64,000 bases of DNA, taken from NCBI GenBank assembly GCA_036435485.1, contig CM071598.1, positions 103,290,501 through 103,354,500 on the forward strand, written 5' to 3'. The notes below the pieces were generated by a model. It did not search any database. It was not told the origin of the DNA and was given only the letters and a program-made list of their open reading frames with translations. This document shows, piece by piece, positions 11,573 through 22,732 of this stretch; positions within the stretch are counted from its first letter, which is position 1; each line of letters begins with the position of its first letter. The stretch is from Saposhnikovia divaricata. Its lineage: Eukaryota; Streptophyta; Magnoliopsida; Apiales; Apiaceae. Made by a program: the position numbers and the translations under genes.

Positions 11573-12062
11573 GAGGGTTCATAGGTTGAGTTGTATCTAT
11601 TCAAATCTTTGTATTGTTTTGTTGCTGTACAAGATTGGCTTCAGGTTTTAGGGTGAGTCGAACTAGACTAGAGAAGTATACTTGGGAAGTAGTACTTAGA
11701 GGGTTAGTTCAGCACAAGTAAACAGCAAGCCATTTGTAAGCAGCAAGGGTTAAGGGAGATATATTGTTGTATCTTGTAATTGGATTATAGTTGATCAATA
11801 ATATATTCTTTTACCAAGTTTGGTAAGGGACCAGGACGTAGACCATAGGGGATTAGGGGTCGAACCTGGCTAAAAGATTGTGTGTCTCTTTTACTTACTG
11901 TTTATATTCTTTCTGCATTGCATTTTAGATACAAACAGCGTGCTGTTTGTGAACTGTGTTATTACAAACAGCAAGTTGTTTTCAGTTATTTTCAAAATAG
12001 TTCATAAATTCACATTAATAACCATAAACACCTATTCACCTCCCTCTAGGTGTTGTTTTTCA
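10517..12062 (+). repeat. 5' LTR of Sirevirus-type element (1,546 bp)
   Basis: Bounded by TG and CA. It contains about a dozen copies of the ACAGCAAGC / ACAGCATGC motif, a likely TATA region (CCTATATAAGGGCT near 11388) and a (TA)n tract at 11528-11569. Confidence 0.93.
11528..11569. repeat. (TA)n microsatellite in 5' LTR
   Basis: A pure TA run about 42 bp long; the matching run in the 3' LTR is clearly longer, so it has changed length since insertion. Confidence 0.9.
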
Positions 12063-12064
12063 AT

Positions 12065-12076
12065 TGGTATCAGAGC
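12065..12076 (+). promoter_or_regulatory. Primer-binding site for tRNA-Met
   Basis: TGGTATCAGAGC, two bases after the LTR end, is the standard plant copia site complementary to the 3' end of initiator methionine tRNA. Confidence 0.9.
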
Positions 12077-12118
12077 TTTGGTGTACTAACATTTCTGTAA
12101 CAGGAAAGTACAGATCCT

Positions 12119-13693
12119 ATGGCACACATTTATGAAGATGGAGAATCATCAAACATGCCACCACTTCTCGTTGGTACAGAAAATTATGATTTATGGAGAC
12201 TAAGGATGAAGATGCTTCTGATCAGAAATCCACTTGAATGGTTGGTTGTTAAAGATGGTCCATTTACCTTTCTAGATGAAAACGGCAAGCCAAAAGATGT
12301 TGATGATCTTACCGGGGAAGAATTGATAAAAGCAAGCTATAATGGAAATGCCAAGTACACACTGATTTGTGGTCTTTCAGATTCAAATTTTGCCAAGGTC
12401 AGTTCGTGCATCACAGCAAAGGAGATATGGGATACCTTAGAAATACATTATCAAGCTACAACAAAAGAAGGATGTGTCAATCCAAAACACCAAACTGTTT
12501 CATGTGACGTCAATCCAAAACAGCAAGCTGCTTCATGTGACACAGATAAATCTAAGGCACCACTCCTAACGTGGAATGATGATGAGGAATCAGCTTCTAA
12601 TGATGACTCAAGTGATGAGATGGACAATCTAGCCTTTGTTGGTATTGATGATGAAGGATCCATAAGAGAAGAAAATGTGGATAGTGATTATTCAAATTCG
12701 GATGATGCAAGTGAGGTAAACTCAATTAACTCTGATTTATTTTCTACTTCTACCATGCTAGATGAACTAACCATGCATATGCCAAGTAATGTATCTATCA
12801 TTGAGTTCATGGAATTGAAAAATAAAAATAATGAGCTTGAAAAGAAGAATACTCATTTGAAGAAAATCATTTCTGATTTAATGGTTGAAAAAGCTCCTGA
12901 AATCAACCATGATGATCTTATTGCTGATTTAAAGGAGAAACTCATTCAATTCGAGGGAGTTAATAAATTAATTATACAAAGTAATGAGGTTCTTATGAAA
13001 TAACTCAGGGATTTGAGGTCAAAGATTAAAGCTAGAGATGAGTGTATAGAATCATACAAGATTAAGGAATCTAGCCAAGCCGAGCCTTCAAAATCTGCGG
13101 AGAAGAGAGAACAGCAAGCTGAATGTGCAGACAAACAACATGTCATTCTTATCAAACAGCAAGCTGAACTGATCTCTCTCCTGGAAAAAGAGGTCATGGA
13201 TCTCAAGAAAGAGATGGAAACGTTTGTTCAAGGAGAAGACAGCTTAAAGACAATGATGAAGAAGGCAAATGTTCCATTGGTAAGAGAAGGAGTTGGTATG
13301 AACCTCAACAAGAAGCATGGTGCACTCAAATACGATGGAAGAAATGGCATACCTTACGATTATGCTATGCCTTGGAAGACATGCAACAAGTGTGGTGGAA
13401 AAGGCCATCTGGAAAGTCAGTGTGTGGTTCAAATCAATCATAAAAGGAAAACAGCATACCAGAATGGACCAGTCAGACTACAAACAGCTTACCAGAATGC
13501 TCCTGACAGAAGACAAACAGCATACCAGACTGCTTCTGACAGAAGACAAACAGCTTACCAACATAGTAGCAGAAAGCAAAATAAGTCACCAAAAGTGATC
13601 CAAATGTGGATCAAGAAAACTGATTTAAATGTTTTATATACTATTGCTACTAACCAATTTGGACCCAAACCTATATGGGTGCCAAAACATTGA
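12119..13693 (+). pseudogene. gag of the Sirevirus-type element, one nonsense codon
   Basis: Opens at an ATG 43 bases after the primer-binding site (MAHIYEDGESSN) and runs about 525 codons. It is interrupted by one TAA at 13001-13003; the frame continues unchanged on both sides. The N-terminal half holds the typical copia gag core (YDLWRLRMKMLL near residue 23, then KEIWDTLEIHYQ near residue 103). The middle is acidic and then strongly coiled-coil. A CCHC zinc knuckle, CNKCGGKGHLESQC, lies near residue 421 and binds RNA during packaging. The protein forms the virus-like particle. The repeated DNA motif ACAGCAAGC is embedded in frame here as Gln-Gln-Ala. Downstream of the knuckle a four-fold repeat based on QTAYQ is made from the variants ACAGCATACC and ACAGCTTACC. 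Confidence 0.88.
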
Positions 13694-13716
13694 GTTGGTG
13701 TTTGTTTGTTTTGTAG

Positions 13717-15528
13717 ATATGTTTTGCGGCTAAAGGAAGGTCAAAGCAATGGATTTTGGATAGCGGATGCACTAGACATATGTGTGGAGACAAATCTCAG
13801 TTCATAAGTCTCAAAATGAAGAAGGGTGGAAGAGTTACAATTGGTAATAGTAAGACTCTTCGAATCCTTGGTATTGGTTCTATTGGTAATAGTAATATTT
13901 TGATTGATAAAGTTCAATATGTCAAAGGTCTTTCATATAATTTACTTAGTGTCACTCAATTATTTGAGGATGGACATTTTGTTCAGTTTGGCATTAATAA
14001 AACCACTATTACTATTGGTACTAACAAAATCCCCCTAGTTGCTTGAAGGGAAGGAAATATATATGTATTAGACTTCGAAATGCAGGAAACAGCATGTTGT
14101 TTGGCTGCAATAGACAATGATCCATATATATGGCATAGAAGATTGGGACATGCACACATGGACCTGATCAATAAATTATCAAGCAAGAATCTGGTCAGAG
14201 GTCTACCCAAACTGAAGTATACCAAGATTGAAGTATGTTCAGCATGCCAATTGGGTAAACAAATTCGAAGTACTCACAAAGCAAAAAAAATGGTATCTAC
14301 TTCTAAACCTTTAGAGCTTCTGCACTTAGACTTATTTGGTCCTGAATCTTATAAAAGTATTGGAGGTAAACAATATGGTTTTGTAATTGTAGATGATTAT
14401 TCTAGATTTACTTGGGTATTATTTCCTCGTACTAAAGATTGTGCTTTTAATGAGTTTGAGAAACTGATTAAATTACTTGAGAACAAGCATGATAGAATAC
14501 TTGTAGGCACAAGAAGTGATAGGGGAGGAGAATTTATCAATGAGAACTTTATTGCATATTGTGAAGAAAGAGGAATATCCTATGAATTTTCTGCTCCAAG
14601 GACTCCACAACAAAATGGTGTGGTGGAAAGGAAGAATAGATCACTTCAAGAAACAGCAAGGACTCTACTACAAGAAAGAAAGTTGCCTAGGAGTTTTTGG
14701 GCCGAAGCTGTAAATACAGCATGTTATTTGTTGAATCGAATCATAATAAGACCTATTTTGGATAAAACTCCTTATCAATTGTTGAGAAACAAGAAGCCAA
14801 ACATCAGTTACTTCAAGATTTTTGTCTCTAAGTGTTTTGTCCTCAAGACAATTGGTAAAGATGGTAAATTCGATGCAAAATCCTACGAAGCTATATTTCT
14901 TGGTTATTCTTTAACAAGTAGGGCTTATAGAGTTTATAATATAAATAAACATATTGTTGAAGAATCTATTGATGTTACATTTCAAGAACCTAACAATGAT
15001 CTACCAAGAGATGAGGAAGAATTTGCAAGTGAAAGAGAAAATATGCAACCTCAAATTTTTGACAAACAGCAAGCTGGAAGTTCAAATCAGCAAGCTGTAA
15101 GTTCAAATCAGCAAGTTGGAAGTTCAAATCAACAAGCTGGAAATTCAAATCAGCAAGCTGGAAGCTCAAATCAGCAAGATGGAGGTTCAAAACAGCAAGC
15201 TGGAAGTTCAAACCAGCAAGCTGAAGCTGAGACTGAAACTGGAAGTCAGCAAGCCAAGAAGGATGCAGATTCTGACAAACAGCATGCTGGAAGCTCAAGA
15301 CAGCAAGCTGAAATGGAAGATGCGATTTCTAAAGTGGCAAAAATGACTTTGGAAGGTCCTAGAGGTTCAAGGGCTACTGAGAAACTACCTCTCTATGATG
15401 GGGAAGATCAGTTACCACCGGCAAAGATAAGAAAGACTACTCATGAAGAAATAGCTCAACATTCCTTACCGAGGTCAACAAGAACGGTCAAGAATCATCC
15501 CCCAGAGTTAGTTATTGGTTATTACTGA
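13717..15528 (+). pseudogene. Protease-integrase part of pol, one nonsense codon
   Basis: Lies in a different frame from gag, after a TAG at 13714. The aspartic protease active site DSG is at 13759. A TGA at 14044-14046 interrupts the frame just before REGNIYVLD. Integrase follows: zinc-binding His and Cys pairs (RRLGHAH near 14140, CSACQLGK near 14236), and the catalytic triad Asp in LHLDLFGP (14326), Asp in RSDRGGEF (14513) and Glu in VVERKN (14623). The integrase tail (15063-15310) is an array of 11 Q-Q-A-type units separated by Ser-Ser-Asn, built from the element's dispersed DNA motif. The frame ends at a TGA at 15526 and continues one frame over, which implies a single-base indel near 15515-15525. 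It would otherwise continue into RT. Confidence 0.88.
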
Positions 15529-17110
15529 TGGAATCACAACAAGAAGAGGAAAGGCAAATTATTGTGCTCATGCTGCCTTCCTAGCTCAAGAAGAACCCAA
15601 AAATATCAATGAAGCACTAGAAGATGAAAATTGGATCATGGCTATGCAAGAAGAATTAAATCAATTTGAGAGATGTGATGTTTGGGAACTTGTCAAGCCT
15701 CCAGAAGATGCTTCAATTATAGGAACAAAATGGGTGTTCAAAAACAAAGTTGATGAATTTGGCACCGTTACTCGAAATAAAGCAAGGCTTGTAGCTCAAG
15801 GCTATAACCAACAAGAAGGCATTGACTTTGATCAAACTTATGCTCATGTTGCTCGTTTGGAATCAATAAGAATACTTCTAGCCTATGCATGTTTCAAGAA
15901 AATCAAGTTATATCAAATGGACGTGAAGAGTGCATTCCTAAATGGCGTGTTGGAAGAGGAAGTTTTTGTCAAACAACCTCCTGGATTCGAGCATGATCAA
16001 TTTCCAAACTATGTATTCAAGCTAAAGAAGGCTCTCTATGGATTAAAGCAGGCCCCTAGAGCTTGGTACAAAAGGCTTAGTAAGTATCTAATCCAAAATG
16101 GATTCATTCGAGGTAAAATCGATCCTACATTATTTATTATGCAAAATGGTAAAGACATTTTAATTGTTCAAATATATGTGGATGATATTATCTTTGGAGC
16201 TACTAATGAAACAATGTGCAAGTGGTTTTCAAAGTGTATGCATAGTGAGTTCGAAATGAGCATGATGGGTGAGCTCAATTATTTCTTAGGTCTTCAAATC
16301 AAGCAATCTAAAGATGGAATTTTTGTACACCAATCCAAGTATACAAAAAGTCTACTGAAAAGATTTGGTTATGAGGATGTTAAGCCAAAATCGACTCCTA
16401 TGATTCAAAACAGCAAGTTGTTTGCTGATGAAAATGGTAAAGCTGTTGATATAAAAAGGTATCGAGGTATGATTGGTAGCCTTCTTTACTTAACTGCTTC
16501 TAGACCTGACATAATGTATAGTGTTTGTGCAAGGTTTCAATCAAACCCTAAAGAGTCTCACTTAAATGCTATTAAAAGAATATTTCGATATTTAAGTGGT
16601 ACCATTTCTCTTGGTTTGTTTTATCCTATCACAAATACTTTTGATCTTGTTGGGTATAGTGATGCAGATTATGCATGTTGTCAAGTTGATAGAAAAAGTA
16701 CTAGTGGTGTTTGTACATTTCTTGGACAAAGCTTGGTTTCATGGCAATGCAAGAAACAAACTTCTGTAGCTTTATCCACGGCCGAAGGAGAGTATCTAGC
16801 AGCTGGGAGCTGTTGTTCTCAACTTCTATGGATGATTCAAACACTAAGGGAATTTGATATCAAGTGTGAAAAGGTTCCAATAAATTGTGACAACACTAGC
16901 ACCATTAATATTTCAAAGAATCCCGTGAATCACTCAAGAACGAAGCATATCGATGTTCGACATCATTTCTTGAGAGATAATGTTGCTAAATGCAAGATAG
17001 AGTTGGTCTTTGTTCCAACAGAGTTTCAACTAGCTGATATATTCACAAAGCCTCTTGCTGAAAAAAGATTTTCAGTCATTCGAATGCAACTTGGTATGTG
17101 TTCTATCTAA
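15515..17110 (+). CDS. Reverse transcriptase and RNase H part of pol
   Basis: An open frame of 531 codons in copia order. The RT begins near [12 protein letters not shown] and passes through [11 protein letters not shown] and [12 protein letters not shown] to the catalytic YVDD at about residue 220. RNase H follows, with its first catalytic Asp in the GYSDADYA block near residue 380, then LSTAEGEY and the C-terminal [11 protein letters not shown] and [10 protein letters not shown]. No stop breaks this part. It is joined to integrase by a one-base frame change and so would not be made as a normal polyprotein. The only copy of the dispersed motif here (16408, AAACAGCAAGTTG) is read in another phase, as Asn-Ser-Lys-Leu. 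Confidence 0.92.
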   Translation: MVITDGITTRRGKANYCAHAAFLAQEEPKNINEALEDENWIMAMQEELNQFERCDVWELVKPPEDASIIGTKWVFKNKVDEFGTVTRNKARLVAQGYNQQEGIDFDQTYAHVARLESIRILLAYACFKKIKLYQMDVKSAFLNGVLEEEVFVKQPPGFEHDQFPNYVFKLKKALYGLKQAPRAWYKRLSKYLIQNGFIRGKIDPTLFIMQNGKDILIVQIYVDDIIFGATNETMCKWFSKCMHSEFEMSMMGELNYFLGLQIKQSKDGIFVHQSKYTKSLLKRFGYEDVKPKSTPMIQNSKLFADENGKAVDIKRYRGMIGSLLYLTASRPDIMYSVCARFQSNPKESHLNAIKRIFRYLSGTISLGLFYPITNTFDLVGYSDADYACCQVDRKSTSGVCTFLGQSLVSWQCKKQTSVALSTAEGEYLAAGSCCSQLLWMIQTLREFDIKCEKVPINCDNTSTINISKNPVNHSRTKHIDVRHHFLRDNVAKCKIELVFVPTEFQLADIFTKPLAEKRFSVIRMQLGMCSI

Positions 17111-17526
17111 AACAGCATGCTGAATGATTGTTTGCAGGACATGTTATCTTACCATTTGTACAGGTAACATTCAACAAATAGCAAGCTATCTGTGCAGGTA
17201 AAATACCACAAACAGCAAGCTGTTTGTGCAGGTAACATACTGCAAATATCATACTATTTGTCATCGCTTTTAGCTTATCATTTGTTCTATTCGCATGTTA
17301 CAATTGGTATACTGATTGCATTATATTCTGCATATCATTTGTTGATCTTAAGTGTTTTATTTTTTGATGGATTAAGGGGGAGAACTTTAGGAGAATACTT
17401 ATTGATTGGATGCTTTTATTTGATCTTGTTAGATTATTGTTTTATATCTAATTTTGAGATGCAGGGATTTAGGGGGAGTTATTCTAATTCTCCTAAATTA
17501 GTTGTAATCATCAAAAAGGGGGAGAT
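17111..17526 (+). promoter_or_regulatory. 3' untranslated region with motif copies and purine tracts
   Basis: Starts with palindromic motif copies (ACAGCATGCTGA at 17112, AGCAAGCTATC near 17180, AACAGCAAGCTGTTTG near 17211). Three similar purine tracts follow: near 17374 (TTAAGGGGGAGA), near 17467 (TTTAGGGGGAGT) and the true polypurine tract at 17513-17526 next to the LTR. No accessory ORF of the kind seen at 1856-5457 is present. Confidence 0.8.
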
Positions 17527-18530
17527 TGATACTCATAAGTTTTGATGATCACAAACAGTAAGCCATTTGGCTTATTAGTAGATATAAAACAGCATGCTGT
17601 GTATGTACTCACTTGGTTTTGCAGGGTATAATAACTTACTGATTGTATATTCAGTTTGTCACAAACAGCAAGCCATTTGTACAAACAGCAAGCCATTTTC
17701 AATTGTTCAGAATTCCTGTAGATAAAGATCAAACAGACATATCTATGTTCTCAGGAAACTTGGTTGATGATATGTAAATGCAAAAGTATAAGGCCATGTA
17801 TCTGTTCAGTTCACCAGAACCAAAACAGCAAGCTGGCATGAACTTGCTATGTTATTTCGGTACTGTACTAACTTGGTTTTGAAGGGAAAATTAGCTTACT
17901 GATTATATAATCAGTATAACATAAACAGCAAGCCAAATGCATGGACAATCAGCATACCAGTCTCACAAACAGCATGCCAGCTTCACAAACAGCAAGCTGA
18001 TTGTGTCTGACAGGATTAAAGATCAATTCGGAATTCAAAGAGCATCAAGTGGAAACATTGTTAGGAATATTTGTAAGGGCCCTCTGAATTAATCTAAATA
18101 TGCCAGCTCTCATATTTCAAACATTTTGGGAGACAAATTTATTTCTTGTCTTAAAATAAGAAAAGTAAGATCTACTTTTCATTATTTTAATACCCACCAT
18201 ACCTCCACTCAAAGACAACACATGGGACTCATCATAGCAAATATTCTCTCCATGTTTTTGACTCTATACACACTCCATCTCTTCTGAATTTGCAGAACAT
18301 CAAGCTCCTCTCTTTTGCTAAAACAATTCATCATCTCTAACGGCTTTAAAAATTTCCATACCGTTGGACTTGATTTTAAATATTCTTGTTTACCTATATA
18401 AGGGTTGGTCTTTCTCAGTTCTTATAAATTCCATTATTGAATATCTATCAAGTGCATAAACAAGGAACTATACACAACCACCAAGCTTACATTGCAAAAT
18501 CTTTCTAAACCTTTCAAACCCCTATATACA

Positions 18531-18608
<78 letters not shown>

Positions 18609-19111
18609 GAGGGTTCATGGGTTGAGTTGTATCTATTCAAATCTTTGTATTGTTCAATTGTATTGTTTTGTTGCTGTACAAGATTGGCTTCAGGTTTTAG
18701 GGTGAGTCGAACTAGACTAGAGAAGTATACTTGGGAAGTAGTACTTAGAGGGTTAGTTCAGCACAAGTAAACAGCAAGCTATTTGTAAGCAGCAAGGGTT
18801 AAGGGAGATATATTGTTGTATCTTGTAATTGGATTATAGTTGATCAATAATATATTCTCTTACCAAGTTTGGTAAGGGACCAGGACGTAGATCATAGGGG
18901 ATTAGGGGTCGAACCTGGCTAAAAGATTGTGTGTCTCTTTTACTTACTGTTTATATTCTTTCTGCATTGCATTTTAGATACAAACAGCGTGCTGTTTGTG
19001 AACTGTGTTATTACAAACAGCAAGCTGTTTTCAGTTATTTTCAAAACAGTTCATAATTTCACATTAATAACCATAAACACCTATTCACCCCCCTCTAGGT
19101 GTTGTTTTTCA
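17527..19111 (+). repeat. 3' LTR of Sirevirus-type element (1,585 bp)
   Basis: Near-identical to the 5' LTR apart from a few substitutions, an 11-bp insertion near 18652 (CAATTGTATTG-like duplication) and a longer TA run. It is followed by the TCCTC duplication at 19112-19116. Confidence 0.93.
18536..18604. repeat. (TA)n microsatellite in 3' LTR
   Basis: A pure TA run of about 68 bp, longer than its 5' LTR partner. Confidence 0.9.
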
Positions 19112-19116
19112 TCCTC

Positions 19117-19335
19117 ATCTCAAGATGAAGCTTAAATTATATTTATTTATTTTTCCAGTCTTTGTTTTCCACAATCAAGCATAAGCGGTACTGCAGGAAG
19201 AATACTAGCTAGCGTTCAAGAAATAGAACTAATTCCACCAGCTTGCATCCCCCTTGGCATCTCAATAGCTTCCTCGCCAAGCTGCGAGGATCCACCAATA
19301 AATGCACTCCAAGAAAAAAAGTTTGGGACTTGCTA
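19117..19335 (-). pseudogene. PPR pseudogene, upstream part
   Basis: On the minus strand the segment reads FFSWSAFIGGSSQLGEEAIE, then MPRGMQAGGI, then a stop, then TLASILPAVPLMLDCGKQ. The order matches one pentatricopeptide repeat unit followed by the start of the next (the usual form is ...EMQ..GI.PD..TLASILPACA.L..L..GKQ). It lies directly beyond the Sirevirus-type element, in the same orientation as the fragments at 9480-10145, so both are parts of one gene split by the insertion and decayed by stops and indels. Confidence 0.55.
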
Positions 19336-19340
19336 TATCC

Positions 19341-20265
19341 TCAGACCCCATTTCCTGAAATAACTGCAATGCTTAATCAACTTTGTAGCGCAAGGTAAGT
19401 GGAAGACACCAAACTCATGCTTCACATGTCCCCGTTGTGGATAACCCACGGACTCTGCAGACCAGTACTCGCCCTCGAAAACACATACTTTGTCGAACAA
19501 GCAAATCACATGCATAAATTTGTTCGCCATGAGGTTATCTTCTCACCTATCTCTACTCTTGCGCCACAACCACAAGTATCATCTCCAGTTACATCTAAGC
19601 ACTGTCAAAAGGCTGTTACCAAGTGTGTCGTCTCATTTGAAATAGCTTTTGCTGTAATTGTTTCAATTTTACGCTTCATTTCTATTGCTCAAATCAGAAG
19701 TTGAAGATTAAAAGTGATAAGAAGCATTACCTGATCTACAAAAAGACAACCCACCTGAAAATCTAAAATGTTATTGTTAGTTCAGCAGTACATACTTCTT
19801 CGATTGTTGGTGAGAGTTCGACTACAGTTTTAATGATTTTTTCAAGATAGGATATCCTTCTTCTATGAACAAGTAGATGAAAATTTACACATTAGGGTTG
19901 CCAGGAAATTGCAGTTATGTGGTTTATATTGTGGGAAAGATGAGTGGAATAGGAGAAACAAAACCAAATCGGTTTAATCACACGTTAAACCCAAGTCACT
20001 TGGACAAATACTTATTGGACTTTGGTAGGAAAAATGGCAGCAATGAGTACATTTTTGTCACCCATACCTTAACCCGAACAGAAACCAGGGGTGAAGAAAA
20101 TTTATGTATGAAATTTCTCTGATATAATTAGTATTCAGTGCACAGCATATCTCCAAATTCAAATTGGGTGACATAATCAGCAAATTGTATGTCCTATCTA
20201 CTATCTACTATTATCTACTTCTACAATTATATATAATACACATTTTATTCATGTATAATTTATAA
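19341..20265. other. Intergenic DNA, no supportable gene
   Basis: Some of the left part may be older PPR gene sequence on the minus strand, but I cannot read convincing motifs. The rest is AT-rich spacer. Confidence 0.35.
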
Positions 20266-22072
20266 CTAGCTTTATACCCCGTACGAGACACGGGCATGCT
20301 CTAGATGTGCTTAATGACTTCGCGCATATTTAAATAATAGCTTGGTAGTGCAATATATGTTGTGTTGTGAGCACGAGATTTCTCCATTATTTATTGCTTA
20401 GTGTCAATCTCAAGTAGGCATGAATCTCTTACATGTACCTTTTAGACGATAGTAAATTTTGTAAGGTACTGGCTTGTTAGTTTGTGTTACTCTATATTCA
20501 AATAATCAAATAGTATTTTCAATGTGTTGATGCTCAGAATGTAAATAAGTCCAAAAGAGATTATGTGTGCACGGTGTATATCAACTATATAGCTAAAAAA
20601 AAGGTATAATTTGCAATGTACTTATCTCATTTCAAGGATTACTACTTGTCTGAGTTAGGAGTATAAAAGTATTTACATAAATAGTGGTTGTTCTGAACTT
20701 GCATATTAGCAAAAGATAGATACGATTGAAGAATTTATACGAGAGACTGGCTCCAAATTGCTTGGGATCAACCGCGTGATCCAAACACCATGAAACCAAG
20801 TGCCTTAAATTAGTGCTTCAGTTTTTTGTTTGAGCTGATATTATCAGAATGGGCTGAACCTAAATTTAAAAAACGTAGAGAGCAAGTAGAAGAACTTCCC
20901 AAACCCATATTGTCATAAGAAAGAGATAATGGATCGATACGTTTTTCTGTTCCACTATAATTAAATATGTTAATATATAGGTGGTTAATGTGCATACAAT
21001 TTACTGCTCGAGCTTTGCTAGTAAAATCATGTTACTATGTATTTATATTATTTTGTAATTAAATGGTGCTTGCAACATGTAAATGCTTAGTATGCAAAAC
21101 ATATATAAGAAATTATCTATTCATGATGATTGATGTATATACCACTAACAATAAGTAAATTTTAATGTGCTAGTGTCTTTGGGAGAATGTTCAAATGACT
21201 GAGTTATGAGCATATAAAAATTTATATTAGTACTGACTGCCTGATCATCCACAACCGATTTGTGCATTTTGACCGGATTAAGGGATATGCGTAAGATATA
21301 AATTAATACACAAATTAAAGTATCTATCTTCTAAATCCAAGTAAATTGTTTCTACTATAAAATAAAAAAAATGCTACATAACTATGTACTATTCGAAATA
21401 TTCTCAAAGTTTTATAATATAATCAAAACTAATATTTAGCATAGTGATAAGAAATCTCACTTCTAAGTTAGAGTTCAAGGATTAAATTTCCATTAGAAAC
21501 AATTTTTTTATCGTTAATATAATATAGGAAGGGTAATTTAGTAATTTCATGATAATTAAATTGTCTCACGATATATTAATAATGAGTTTTATAATATATC
21601 CAAAATTGATGTCTAGTATAGTCGTAAGTAATCTTTTTTCTAAGTTAGAGGTCAAGGGTTCAATTCTCTCTAGGAACAAATTTTTTATCATTAATATAAT
21701 ATATGAGGGTTGTCTGATGATATATTAATAACGAGTTTTACAATATATTCAAAACTCATGTCTAGCATAGTGGTAAGGATTCTCATTTACAAGTTAGAGG
21801 TCAAGGGTTCAATTCTCAATAGAACAATTTTTTTTTCATTAATATAATATAGGAAGGGTAAATTAGTAATTTCAATGAGTTTTACAATATATTCAAAACT
21901 CATGTCTAGCATAGTGGTAAGGATTCTCATTTACAAGTTAGAGGTCAAGGGTTCAATTCTCAATAGAACAATTTTTTTCATTAATATAATATAGGAAGGG
22001 TAAATTAGTAATTTGAACGTTGAATAAATTGTCTCACAAAACCTCATGTTGTGCTATTAATAATATAATAGA
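20266..22072 (-). mobile_element. Helitron-like element, minus orientation
   Basis: On the minus strand the left boundary reads as a Helitron 3' end: a stem-loop CCCGTGTCTCGTACGGGG, then TATAAAG, then CTAG followed by T. The right boundary at 22072 reads on the minus strand as A|TCTATTATATTATTAATAG, a plausible 5' TC terminus after A. The element thus fits an A|T insertion without duplication. It has no Rep/helicase gene, so it would be non-autonomous. The 3' end is convincing; the 5' end is less certain because such AT-rich sequence is common here. Confidence 0.5.
21420..22020 (+). repeat. Four tandem tRNA-like repeat units
   Basis: The sequence TCTAGCATAGTGGTAAG ... AGAGGTCAAGGGTTCAATTC recurs at 21435, 21612, 21761 and 21905 (spacings 177, 149 and 144 bp). 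The first block resembles a tRNA A box (TAGCATAGTGG) and the second a B box (GGTTCAATTC), about 30-35 bp apart, as in tRNA-derived SINE heads. Each unit ends in a run of T, then ATTAATATAATATA. The last two units are nearly identical, which implies recent duplication. A single related B-box block occurs near 54960. Confidence 0.65.
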
Positions 22073-22181
22073 TTATGCCCGTAACTTATTATAATTTTAC
22101 AAATATGCCCCCAAGAGTCAACATCAATAAAAATACTAAAATGTCTTCTTGTTTTTGGGAATGGAACCTATGACATCTAAA

Positions 22182-22515
22182 TCATAATTTTAATAAATTT
22201 AGTTCACCACTACAACCACCGTACCAGATCCCTATTTGGTTAAATATTAGAATCCATTAGTTTTATCTAGCGGTGCTTTTTAAAAAAAATCAAGAAACTA
22301 TAATTGTTTTGCTCAGGTGCCCCATATTATTCACATAGGTGTCAATTAATTTTTATATCATAATTTTAATAAATTTATTTCACCACTACAACCGCTATAC
22401 CAAATGCCTATTTCGTTAAATATTAGAATACATTAGTTTTATATAGCAATGCTGTTTAAAAAAATCAAGAAAAAATAATTGTTTCGGTCAGGTGCCCCAT
22501 ATTATTCACATATCA
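22182..22515 (+). repeat. Tandem duplication, about 176-bp period
   Basis: The stretch from TCATAATTTTAATAAATTTA through CAGGTGCCCCATATTATTCA occurs twice, starting at 22182 and 22358, with about 85-90% identity by eye. Confidence 0.75.
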
Positions 22516-22732
22516 TGTGCCAAATAAATTATTTTGTGCCAAATAAATTTTATATAATTTTATATATCTCTATACACATACAAGAATCATATATTTACTC
22601 TATTAATAAAACTTGTATCATTTTATTTAATCTAAAAGTTAAAAATTGAATGTAAATATTTTATAGAATATTTAGAGGGTCGTTTGTTAGAAAAAGAAAA
22701 TCTCATTGCTCTAATTATTTGCAAAAACACTT

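Larger units (their letters stand above)
10517..19111 (+). mobile_element. Near-intact Sirevirus-type Ty1/copia retrotransposon
   Basis: A complete LTR retrotransposon of 8,595 bp. The two LTRs (10517-12062 and 17527-19111) begin TGATACTC and end TTTTTCA. They differ mainly in the length of a (TA)n run. A primer-binding site complementary to initiator tRNA-Met follows the left LTR and a purine tract precedes the right one. Between them are gag, protease, integrase, reverse transcriptase and RNase H in copia order. Integrase and RT resemble the SIRE/Maximus lineage. The flanking 5-bp duplication is perfect. The near-identity of the LTRs implies recent insertion. Two nonsense codons and one frame change now break the coding region, so it is probably non-autonomous. 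It sits inside a PPR pseudogene. Confidence 0.95.

Noticed and set aside
18434..18770. ORFs with long Ile-Tyr runs at 11.4 and 18.5 kb
   Set aside because: Translations of (TA)n microsatellites in the LTRs.
21420..22020. CRISPR-like or satellite interpretation of the spaced repeats
   Set aside because: This is plant nuclear DNA; the units are long, AT-rich and of uneven period, which fits tandem duplication inside a Helitron-like element.
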